Shown: positions 34,174 to 44,648 of the stretch, in pieces
How positions within the stretch are numbered: position 1 is the stretch's first letter
Layout of the letters: each line of letters begins with the position of its first letter
NCBI GenBank assembly: GCA_002914805.1
Contig: JXTB01000044.1
Location: 620,733 to 684,732 of the forward strand
DNA from: Parasponia andersonii
Lineage: Eukaryota; Streptophyta; Magnoliopsida; Rosales; Cannabaceae
Length of the DNA stretch: 64,000 bases
Direction: 5' to 3'
Notes under the pieces: model-generated
Told to the model about the DNA's origin: nothing
What the model saw: the letters and a program-made list of their open reading frames with translations, nothing else
The model's database searches: none
Position numbers and translations under genes: made by a program

Positions 34174-34702
34174 ATAGTTTAGGATTAATGGTCCATATGT
34201 AGCGATTTAGCCCTCAATATTTCAATTGTAGCAATCAAAACTTTGAACTTTTTTTTATTTGTAGTTATTTAGTTTTTGGATTATCTAAATTATAACTTGC
34301 TATTAAATTTTTATCTAGAAGCACATGTGGTATTATCTGAAAGTGTATTTGAGAAATAATTTTAGATTTCCAAATATAAAAATAAATAATCATAGAAATT
34401 TTTTTTTTAAATTCCCAATTTAAAGAATCTTAAAAGCTGCAAAGTTTACATATTTCATTCTCTCGAAATTTTTTAGTTTAATTTATTTTCTTTAAATACT
34501 CTTTCAAACGCTACAATGAGTTCTTCATATGTACCTTTTATCAGACATTTAATAGTATGTTGCAATTTAGACAGTCTAAGACCTAAGTTATTATAAATCG
34601 GAAAGCTTAGGAGTTTTATTGCCACAATTAAAATTTTGAGGATCAAATTGCTACAAATTAAATAGTTTAGGAACTATTTGTGCCATAAACCCTGTAGTTT
34701 AT
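34174..34702. mobile_element. Foldback MITE-like element downstream of ZAR1
   Basis: Long inverted ends: the left end contains GTAGCGATTTAGCCCTCAA and AATTGTAGCAATCAAAACT; the right end, in reverse complement, contains GTAGCAATTTGATCCTCAA and AATTGTGGCAATAAAACT. The AT-rich core is non-coding. The ends are approximate. Confidence 0.65.
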
Positions 34703-34984
34703 TATATTAGCAATGCACAGTTCATTTTGTAAAGTTACCTCTTTTTTTGTTCTTTTGATAAAAGAAAAGGTAAGGAGGGGGCAACAAGCGTATTTATTTT
34801 TTCTGAGCGTATCCATAGGAATTCTAATCTCATTCAAGAATATTCTCCAAAAACTTACAGGTGAGTTGCCACCATCAAATGGTAGAGTAAGTCACCTGAA
34901 TCCTAACCAAATAACTAGTGAGAACGGCATCTTAAAAAGCAAATGACGTAGCACTGAACTGATAAGTAGGTATCCTCATATTTA

Positions 34985-35110
34985 AGATTTCTAAAATAGT
35001 AACTCAAGTTTGAACCCACGACCTCCGGAAGAGACTTCCGGGATAACAATATTGCCCCTAAGCCACCAGTTCGGTGGTGTGAAGCTGCCTCGCATGGTTG
35101 TTGCACTTGC
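34985..35110 (-). mobile_element. tRNA-derived SINE-like segment
   Basis: Minus strand: A-box-like GGTGGCTTAGGGGC and B-box-like CGTGGGTTCAAACTTG with a stem-like CCGGAAG..CTTCCGG between them. This is a tRNA-like arrangement with decayed pairing. Confidence 0.45.
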
Positions 35111-35782
35111 TGATTTCAACATCCTTTCTTTGATACCACATGAATCATAAAGAAGTTTGTGTTTAGATATTTTTGTTCTTTTCAATTTTTTTTGGCTAAC
35201 AATGCAAATGCATTATCTCCCATGTCAATATACTGAGCTTGATAAGACTAAATTAAATGCACCTTAGTGGTATTCCGAACTACTTTAGCCTAATTTTTAC
35301 CAAAAGAATCAGTTCAATTAATCTTAGTCAAATCAATGAAAATTATTATATTCGGAGCTCGGATTGGACCCTAGCTTACTTAGCCCCATTTTTAGTCAAA
35401 GAGAATTTTTCACCAAACACCCGTTTTTGTGTCTTGTATTTCACTTGTACTCTTTTCTTTATTTCATTTAAAAATACCCATTTTTTAGGTAGTGTAAAAA
35501 TTCAAATATATATATTATACATTATTTTACCTGCGGTTTACATTTACATTGTGAATTTATATCTAGAGTATGTGAATTTATATCTAGAGTATATATTTTG
35601 AAAAGTAACAATTACTTTTAGGTAAATAAAGTCATGAAGCATACATGAAATATTTGTAGTATATATATTTCTCCTAAACTGTGTATAAAAGCTGGTATTT
35701 GTAAAAACAATAAAAAAATAGTATTTATGAAAATAAGCTTCAAAAAACGGGTATTTGTTTATGTCTTTCTGCTAACACCGAA

Positions 35783-35783
35783 C

Positions 35784-35811
<28 letters not shown>
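35783..35811 (+). repeat. (TC)n microsatellite
   Basis: About 14 CT units just upstream of the probable leader of the PLP3-like gene. CT tracts are common core-promoter elements in plants. Confidence 0.85.
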
Positions 35812-35814
<3 letters not shown>

Positions 35815-36220
35815 ACAATTCTACACTTGCAGCTGTTGCAGTGGACCAGTGGAGCACCAACCACCAATCGGTCTCCGACGCCGTGACAACCTCCAGCATC
35901 CGTCAACGCCGTTAACGCATCACTCTCATACTCACCCTCGCCAGACTTCGCTTACCGTTCAGCCGTTTGCTGAACGCTGTTACTATTTCACGTAATTCTT
36001 TTTCTCTTTCTATTGCAATTCAAATTTGTTTAGGGTTTCATCTTACTTCCCTGATTCCAGTTAGATTTTCAGATTTGAACCACTTCATATTGATCACAAT
36101 GGATGAAAATTTAAAACTATAATTTTTATTTTTTTTCTTTTTTGTTTAATAAAAAATTTGAATCTGCCATTGATGAAGAGGCTTGTTTCATTTGATGTGT
36201 TTCAGCTCAATAATTAAAAG

Positions 36221-38011
36221 ATGGATCCAAATTCAGTAAAATCAACTCTCTCTAATTTAGCATTTGGGAATGTCATGGCCGCCGCTGCTCGCGATTATCA
36301 AAAGGTTGGATTTTGAATAAGTGTGGCATTCAGATCTGTCTTGTGTTACTGTTATGCAAGGTTTTGATTTTGATGTATGGTAGCTAAGTCTATAATGGGA
36401 TTTTTTTTTTTTTAATTTTTGGTTCCACATTTTGGGTTTTAGTTTTAGTTGATAGTTTAGATCATATACACTCTCCTCAGTGATGTATACGGTAGAATTT
36501 TTATAGTTAGTGGTCAATATGGATAATTTTGTGCATATGATATTTTGCTCTGATATTATGCATACCCAGTTGGGATTAAAACACTGCCCAAGTCGCTGAT
36601 TGAGCTGTAGAGCGTTTTTATATGCGTATACTTGTATGATCTCCCATACCCATGTGCGGATTTTGTGAATGTTGTAGGAATTGCTTGCCGAGCAAAAGCC
36701 GCAGGCATCGAGCTCTGTGAACCAGGAGGTTGATCTTGATGAATTGATGGATGTAGGTGTCTTTACCTTCCACTCCAACTTCAATGTATTAAAAATGTTG
36801 GCTTTTTTATATGTTTGTTTATTATTTTTCTCGATGTTTAACTTGGCCTTGGTTATATTAGGATCCCGAGCTGGAAAAATTGCATGCAGATAGGATTGCT
36901 GCTCTCAAGGTTTGATTTTGTATTTTTAAACTAGTGAGTTGCACTGTGATATGTAGTTCATAAGGAGCTTTCTGTGAGTTGGAGTAACTTTAGATTGGAG
37001 TTTTTATTTGATTAGAAAGAAGCTGAGAAGCGAGAAGCATTAAAGAAGCAAGGACATGGAGAATACAGAGAGATCACTGAGGGAGATTTCTTGGGTGAAG
37101 TTACTGGGAGTGAGAAAGTGATTTGCCACTTCTATCACCATGAATTTTATCGCTGCAAGTAAAGCTTTTTCTGAAATCTCAGTTTCTTAACAGACTTCCA
37201 AGCTTTCTATAGCAAAATTTAATGTGGTTATTGGAATGTTCCTTTCTAGGATAATAGATAAGCATTTGAAGTCCCTTGCTCCGAGGCATCTTGACATGAA
37301 GTTTATCAAGTTGGATGCAGAGGTCAGTATACATGACTATTGTTGTGTAATTGGGTTTTTCAAATTATCTCTCTCTCTTGTTCCTTTACTTGAAAGTATG
37401 TCTCTGTAGTTGAGTTCCACTTTTGATGACTTGTTGCAAATTTACTGCTGAGATGCGCCGTGATGAGTTAACAATCCTGTATGAAATGCAGAATGCGCCC
37501 TTTTTTGTAACCAAGTTAGGAGTCAAAACTTTGCCTTGTGTCATACTATTCAGGTCAGGCTACTTCAACTACTAAATTTATTGCTTGTTTTTTTTTCTTC
37601 CTACTTTTATCTTCTTTTTTTATTTTCTTGCAAAGCGAAGTGATGAAAGTTTCATTAGTAAACAATGACATTGAAATTATGTTAGTTTTGCATTTGACTA
37701 ACAGAGTTGAGGCTCTCTTTCAGAAAAGGGATTGCAGTAGACAGGCTGGTTGGGTTTCAAGATCTGGGAGGAAAAGATGATTTTACTACAAAGGCCCTCG
37801 AGAATTTACTTATCAAGAAGGGTAATTCTACATTTCTTTTGTCCAGTGTGTTTGCAGTGCTTAGTCCTTGCAGAGTCTCTAAGTCATTTTTTTGACAGGT
37901 ATTATTAGTGAGAAGAAAGTAGATGATGATGATGATGAAGACGATGGATATCATGAAAATAGGTGCCAGACAGTGAGAGCCTCAGTAAATTCGGATTCCG
38001 ATTCTGACTGA
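36221..38011 (+). CDS. PLP3: Phosducin-like protein 3 / thioredoxin domain-containing protein 9 homolog
   Basis: Eight coding exons: 36221-36304, 36678-36752, 36862-36909, 37016-37158, 37250-37322, 37492-37553, 37724-37821 and 37899-38011. Together they encode 231 residues from MDPNSVKSTLSNLAFGNV. The family are cytosolic co-chaperones of the CCT chaperonin; Arabidopsis PLP3a/b act in beta-tubulin folding and microtubule organisation. Visible parts: a helical N-terminus with DLDELMDDPELEKLHADRIA, the linker GEYREITEGDFLGEVTGS, then a thioredoxin fold (KVICHFYHHEFYRCKIIDKH, KFIKLDAENAPFFVTKLGVK and the cis-proline LPCVILF). The CXXC redox motif is absent, as is normal for this family. The tail is acidic (DDDDDEDD) and ends SDSDSD. 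A non-coding first exon probably precedes (acceptor TTTCAG at 36205). Junction frames all agree, so the gene looks intact. Confidence 0.93.
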
Positions 38012-39641
38012 AATGATACCTAAGCTACCAAAAGCTTTCCAGTTTAATGCATGTATAATTATTTTTGCATTGACAAGTTCAGTTTTGACAAACGAAACTG
38101 AGCTGCACGTGTTATTGAACTAATTTGTTAAGCAGTGTGTTGGTTTTTAGTTTTTGACGGCATGAACCAGAAGTTTTGTCTAAGCGTTCTATACTTCTAA
38201 TGCTTCAGTTTTGGGCTAACTAAAACACAAATTAATGCAGAACGAGAGTCATAGAATCAATAATGCTTGCTCCTAATAACAGAAAATAGAAAAGTTACCT
38301 GGAAGACACCTGATGCTGCTAATATTAAAGAATTTTGGTACAATAAGATTCTCTTCCTCCCATCAGTCCACTCTCTATATGCGCTTGATACCATACAATT
38401 CTTAGCCGCGAAATAATGTGACATTTCATTTTTAATGATAAGCTGTAAAGTAATTGGTTATTGTTGAAACATCCGTTTCAGGAAAAAAGGACTAATCGAT
38501 TATCGTGTGTAATTGGCTAGTCGCATGTGGTTAGTAATACAGTAAATGTCACTTTTCTAAGTTTCTTTTAGCAAAAATCTTTTCTTTTTTAAATTTATAC
38601 ATAAATGAACGAAATATTATTTTTACGACGGGTGTACTATATCCACTATATTAAATACAATTATTTTCACCTTTTTCTATATTTAATAAATCAGTTTAAT
38701 TACCGGTAATAATAAAGATGACATTTATCACACGGGTCTTGAAACATACTAAGTTTGATTGGATAATTTGATTATTTGATCAATAACACTACGTTTGACA
38801 AAATTGGCCTTGTTGCTAAAAGCCCCAGCGGTAGTCGTCAAGCGAATGGGCCAACTTTTGGGCTCAAAAACCAAAAGCCCAAGAATGGCCCACTAGAAAT
38901 CGAGTTGAATTAACGGTAAATGCCACGTGGCGCTGAAGGCGTTTTCCCGCGAAACAAAGTGAAGAGTACGGCGTCGTTATTCTAGTTAGGAACCTCGGAT
39001 TACGAAGGGACGGGCATTGCATTACTTTAGATTTTGAAAGTTGAAACCAAAAATAACAGACAGAGCAAAAATGGGCTCATGGCTTGGTTGGAGACCTCGT
39101 CAAACCCCAAAACAAACCCCTAAAATTAAAATGGAACTTCTTCACCTTCTCTTATTGTTCTCACTTTTCTCTCACGTCACAATCTCTCCGCCATTTTCGA
39201 AGGTCCATCAAAATAATAACCCACTTTTACTTACTTCGTGTCCCTTCCCTGAACCCCTTCCTGCTTCATACAGAGGTAACTTTCACACCCTTTTTGGCTC
39301 TTTTTCTCTTCTGTCTCTCATTTGCTCAATTGGGTCGTTGTAATTTTCATTACCCATTTAACTCTTTTGTTACTGCTCTGTAATTTTTGCTCATTCAAAT
39401 CCTTTCATCATTTTCTCCATTGGGTTTGATTTTGTTGACTGGTTTTTCTTTATTTTTTTAGTTTTATTTTTTTGCCCTCCAAGTTTGTTTGATTTAATGT
39501 AATGGTGTAAGAATGTTACAGTGCAGGCATTTGTGAGGGCGTTGGTTTCTGGCACTCGTGATATGAGTGCTTGATTCTTCTGTCCTTTGGTTGGCTCACC
39601 CATTTAAGCTGAAAGAAACGATTCTTAGAAAGTGAAACACC
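38012..39641 (+). other. Intergenic region and SFH leader
   Basis: 3' end of the PLP3-like gene, then about 0.7 kb without features, then the SFH promoter. A non-coding first exon probably ends at 39275 (CAGAG before GTAACT), and the next leader exon may begin near 39527 after TTACAGTGCAG. Open frames at 39041-39383 overlap this leader and are not supported as genes. Confidence 0.5.
38845..38941 (+). promoter_or_regulatory. Site-II-like TGGGCC motifs and a perfect G-box
   Basis: AATGGGCC (38845-38852) and further GGGCT/AGCCC/GGCCCA words, then the palindrome GCCACGTGGC at 38932-38941. TGGGCC-type elements mark many constitutive plant promoters, and the G-box binds bZIP and bHLH factors. They lie upstream of the SFH leader. 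Confidence 0.55.
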
Positions 39642-42600
39642 ATGTCTGGGCCTCTATCTCCCAAACCAGGTAGTTAAGTTAACTCATACTGCGCAGCTTG
39701 CTTTTGTAAATATGCGTCAATGTGCATGGAAGTTTGCTGAAATGTGATATTTCTTGTTTGACGCTGAGGAATAAGTATTTTATGATTACAGTTCTTGAGA
39801 GATGCGAAGTCGAGAACTCAGAGGACGAGAGGAAGACTAGAATTGGCTCATTGAAGAAGAAGGCAATCAATGCCTCCAGCAAGTTCAGGCATTCTTTGAC
39901 TAGAAAGGGCCGAAGAAGTAGCAAAGTCATGTCTGTTGAAATTGAGGATGTGCATGATGCAGAAGAGGTACAGGCTGTTGATGCCTTCCGTCAAGCACTT
40001 ATATTGGAGGAGCTATTGCCTGCAAAGCACGATGATTATCATACATTGCTCAGGTTACATATGATCTCTGTTTCATTGTCACTTTTGCAGTTGGATCTCT
40101 ATTATTGCTTCTTCATTTTCTTGTTCCACAGTAAAATGACCATGATATGTTTCAATCTTACCTTAGTATTACTCTTTGAAATCACAGATTCTTGAAAGCC
40201 AGGAAATTTGAGATTGAGAAAGCAAAGCAAATGTGGTCTGACATGCTTCGGTGGAGAAAGGAATTCGGAGCTGACACAGTTATGGAGGTATTAGTGGAAA
40301 GAGGGCGCTGAGGCTCTAGTTCATTCTATTTTCTTTAAATTTACATCTTTTATTCTATATATACACACCTATATATATTGGTTGAACATAATATTCCCCT
40401 TTAAAATTTTCCTTTTTAGTGGAATATTGTTCTTCAGTTTATCTTTCTATCTGTTCTATGCACAAGGACTTCGACTTTAAGGAACTCAGTGAGGTCTTGG
40501 AATACTATCCCCAAGGATATCATGGAGTAGATAAGGATGGGAGACCTGTTTACATTGAGAGACTGGGAAAAGTAGATGCTACCAAGTTGATGCAAGTAAC
40601 CACAATGGACCGCTATGTGAAATACCATGTACGAGAGTTTGAGAGGGCGTTTGGTGTTAAGTTCCCGGCTTGTTCGATTGCAGCAAAGAAGCACATTGAT
40701 CAAAGCACAACCATCTTGGATGTGCAAGGCGTGGTATGTGAGAATATTAATCACTAGCATATGCAAATTAGAGTAAAAAAATAAATATATAAATAAAAAA
40801 TTCTTCGGTCTTTCATTAAATTGATAAATAAAAAATTCTTCGGTCTCTCATTAAATTAAGATATCAATCATCTCTAATACTTGGGTTAAACTTTAGAACG
40901 TAGAAAAAGTTTTAGCAGTATCCAAATTATGAATGGCCGACAGTCAAACAGCCTTTGCTCCGGCACACTTTGTTTTCCCCATCTCATATTCCAAAAGTTG
41001 AAATGATAAAGCTGGGAGAGTATTTTCGCAGAACCCATGTTAATGTTCGAGTTAATATCACAGGGACTTAAAAATTTTACCAAATCTGCCAGGGAACTGA
41101 TTACTCGCCTTCAAAAGATTGATGGTGACAATTATCCTGAGGTACTGACTCATCAGCCTTATAAGTGAAATTTACAAGCTAAAATCCTTTATTTTTTTTA
41201 GTCTTGACATTTTGTATTCTGTTAATAAATTGTTGATGCACTTGATTGCAGACCTTGAATCGTATGTTTATCATTAATGCTGGTTCCGGGTTTAGGATGT
41301 TGTGGAACACTGTGAAGTCCTTCCTTGATCCTAAGACCGCTGCAAAGATCCATGTGAGCACATACGGACCTTTTCATACTGAAAATGAGAATTTGTATCA
41401 AAATCATATTTCTAATCCACGAAATGTTCACCCATCAGGTTCTTGGAAACAAATACCAGAGCAAGTTGCTTGAAATCATCGATGCTAAGTAAGTTTCCAA
41501 GTAACTGATTTGTACCTATATGGTCTTGTAATGTCCGCACGTGTTCTTGAGCTGTTTTTTTTTACTTTTTTTTTTAAAATATCATCTTCCATCGTGCGCC
41601 TTTGCTGTTTTTTCACCAGTGAGTTGCCAGATTTTCTTGGTGGTACTTGCGCTTGTGCTGAACATGGAGGATGTATGCGTTCTGATAAGGGTCCTTGGAA
41701 GGACTCAGAAATACTGAAGGTACCTGATTCAACTGCAATTTGATTGATCGACGACTTCAGTTTACAATGAACTTCAAATCGTGTTTTGTTTCTCACATGG
41801 GCATACAGATGGTTCAAAACGGTGATCACAAATGTAAAAGAAAATCTGACAGTTCAGTCACTGATGAGAAGACAATAACAGAGGACGAGATACTGCACCA
41901 AAAGGTATATATGTTAGGGCCGCACCAGACCGTCAGTCTTTTGAATGAGTTGATTGTCTTAATGTGTTCTGGCTGCTACTTGTCATTGATGGACTGCCTC
42001 AGAACTTATTGTTCTTATATAATTGTCCCAGGGATATGACTCTCACGATCTTGGGGCTAGTCCAGAAGTAGACGCTATACCACAACTCTCTCCCATTCTT
42101 GAAGAAGTAAGCGGGTCGATATGTTGATCTACTAAAATATCCCCAACTTAGATTTGTCAATAGCTAAGTTGTCAATTAGAAGGAGTTCCTCACCTCAGCT
42201 TAATGACAATCTTATTAATACGACAGAATAATCAACTACTTATGCCATTTACTTTAGAAGAATCAAAACAAATATGCACTAGAAAACATGCGCAGACTGG
42301 ACTAGAACACTATACAGTTCATTTTAGTGATTGCATTCGGTAAACTCACATCTCATTTTGGTGCATGACAGTAAATGCTGCTATTTATGACTTATCAGTA
42401 CACAGTGACCCAATAAGCTTCCCCAAATCTAGTTAAAGCATTTATTTGCTTGGAAATATTTAGTTATTGGGAGGTTTGCTAAAAAGATTGAATCGTAAAC
42501 TTTTTTAAATATGTTGAACAGATATACTCATCATCTATAAACTTCTTGGAGCACCATCAAAGCTCGTAGTCCTACTTCTTTTAACCTTTTTTTTTTCCAA

Positions 42601-43784
42601 AACAAAGAACGAAAAACTACATTATTTATTCTATCACAGCACTTACTTTTTTCCCCTTCTTATGTTCTGGAAAAATGAACCTCTCAGGTTCATGTTATGA
42701 GAAAATCCCAAAAATTTAACAAGTATGAAGACTGTATTCCAATGGTTGACAAATCCGTTGATGACACTTGGCAAAAGGCGGTGGAGAATAATAATTTCGC
42801 CCTTTCTAAAGGTATTTATTTATGATCACCCTGTTCTTCTAAGACTATGCTTTTGACAAATCAATGAAGCTATCATATCATTAAATTTACAAACACTGAG
42901 AACTTCTGTCAGCAGCAGATTGTTTCGCCATGCAAGACGCTTGCAAAATGTCCGACGGGTTTAGCTCCCAAATTTTCACGGGCGTTATGACTGTTGTCAT
43001 GGGCATCGTCACCATGGTCAGACTGACACGAAACATGCCCAAGAGGCTCACAGACTCCACCTTCTATTCCAGCCCCATTTACTGTGATGATGACACCATG
43101 TTCAAGAGCCAGGTACCTTCACACCAGTTGCAGGGAAATGCCCTGTCCGCCCCGGACTGCGTGTCTGTCATGAAACGCATGGCTGAGTTGGAAGAGAAAG
43201 CAAGTGCTTTTAGCATGAAACCAGTTGTCATGCCACCCGAGAAGGAGGCCATGCTAAACACCGCGTTAAGCCGGGTTGATGCTTTGGAGCAAGAGCTTAT
43301 GGCAACTAAGAAGGTATCTAATGTTTGGTTAATTAATTCCGTTGGAGCTTCTTCTTTTGTGGCGTGTTTTATGAACACATAATAGTAAGAACGAGTCAGA
43401 AGGAAAAAGAGAACAGAACGGTGAAAAGCTATGAGTCAAGAGATTTTGGATTTTCTATTTGCCTCAAGAGTTGCCTAAATACCTCCCACCCAATGATGTA
43501 CATGATATTATTATGATCTAAGAACTAAGAATCCCACGAAGGGTTTTTGTTTGACTTTGATTTGGTGTTGTTTGTTTAGGCTCTGGAGGAGTCACTTGCC
43601 AGACAGGAGGAGGTCTTAGCTTATCTTGAAAAGAAGAAGAAGAAGAAGAAGAAGTTGGTATGTTACCAAGAACCATAAACTCCCTCAGTGAAGTTCTATT
43701 ATCTGTTTGAGTTAAATTCTAAGTACAGGGTTTATTTCAGCTTCAACACTTTAGTTTTTGATGCAGATCCCATTCAGCTGGTAG
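39642..43784 (+). CDS. SFH: SEC14-nodulin phosphatidylinositol/phosphatidylcholine transfer protein
   Basis: Fourteen coding exons: 39642-39669, 39792-40053, 40188-40287, 40467-40733, 41064-41141, 41252-41353, 41439-41488, 41620-41719, 41809-41904, 42032-42106, 42688-42811, 42919-43313, 43580-43657 and 43767-43784. They encode 590 residues. The role is SEC14-type lipid exchange that primes phosphoinositide synthesis, with a nodulin tail that directs it to the plasma membrane; family members shape polarised growth. Seen: MSGPLSPKP start, basic stretch ([20 protein letters not shown]), CRAL-TRIO N region [19 protein letters not shown], lipid-binding core [39 protein letters not shown] and [20 protein letters not shown], then [10 protein letters not shown]. 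The nodulin region has hydrophobic [20 protein letters not shown] and a coiled coil. It ends with eight lysines and LIPFSW in a tiny last exon. Exon 12 has three adjacent CAG acceptors. The specific SFH number cannot be assigned. Confidence 0.92.
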
Positions 43785-44648
43785 ATAATTAATACCGGAC
43801 GCCGGGGTTTTGCTGAGGACCTTATTATTCCCCAAGGCCAGCCAAATTGACCTGTTAATGTTGACTATAATTTCCTTTCCCAATTACATGAATCAAAAGT
43901 TTTGATCAAGTATATATGTTTAAATTTCAAGTATTTCCCAAATCATATGTATCCTAAATAAAAATGGGCGTCTTATGTTAGATTTTCTCGACAAGTGATA
44001 TTACTAATGCCTGCCTATGTAATGAGGAGCAGTGCACTTGTGACAAAGGCCTCTGAAATAACTCATGACTAGGAAGACATACATGAGGCTCCTTCATAGC
44101 TGACAGTAAACATAACAAAATGGCGTCAGAAAAGAATTGGCTTTAGTAGATTTCTTTTGAATTTACAGATCTTTGCTGGATAACCTATACAACATACATA
44201 GATTAGTCTTCAATAAACCGTCTCAGCAAAACCAGCAGCCCTTTAAACCCATTTTCGGTATTTCTTTAAAAATTTAAAGAGGAAGAAAAGACAAAAATTT
44301 AAAATTTAAAAGGAAAAAAAAAAGAGAAGAAAAAAAAGTCAAGCATGATGTAGTACAAGATTCAATCTTGAATTTTGGTTTGTTTAAAAGTACAGTACTG
44401 ACTAACCTAGAAAAAAAGGTGCTGGAAACAATAAGCCTACTTCCTTGTATGTGAAGATATATGTATGATGATTTTTATATTCAGAAGTGAATTAATGATC
44501 ATTATGTTCCTAGTTAGATATGTTTCTTTCTTCTTCTTTTTTATCCCCACGAGAGAGAAGAAATCTTGGTCACTCTTTCCAATCTTGAATCCAATCTTCA
44601 ATCTTCACTTCTTTCCTCTAATTATTTAAGGTGTGTCCAAACTCCTCA
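43785..44648. other. Convergent 3' intergenic region between SFH and bHLH genes
   Basis: AT-rich, with purine-rich runs near 44275-44335. It contains the 3' ends of two convergent genes; no ORF or repeat of note. Confidence 0.5.

Larger units (their letters stand above)
33938..36205. other. Region between ZAR1 and the PLP3-like gene
   Basis: ZAR1 3' flank, then a foldback MITE (34174-34702), a SINE-like segment (about 34985-35110), AT-rich DNA with a short duplicated TTTATATCTAGAGTATGTG block near 35560-35590, a TC microsatellite (35783-35811), and a probable non-coding first exon of the PLP3-like gene ending at 35991 before GTAATT. No other gene seen. Confidence 0.5.

Noticed and set aside
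39041-39383. Two overlapping open frames upstream of SFH
   Set aside because: They fall in the probable spliced leader, run over a GTAACT donor and have no recognisable domain.
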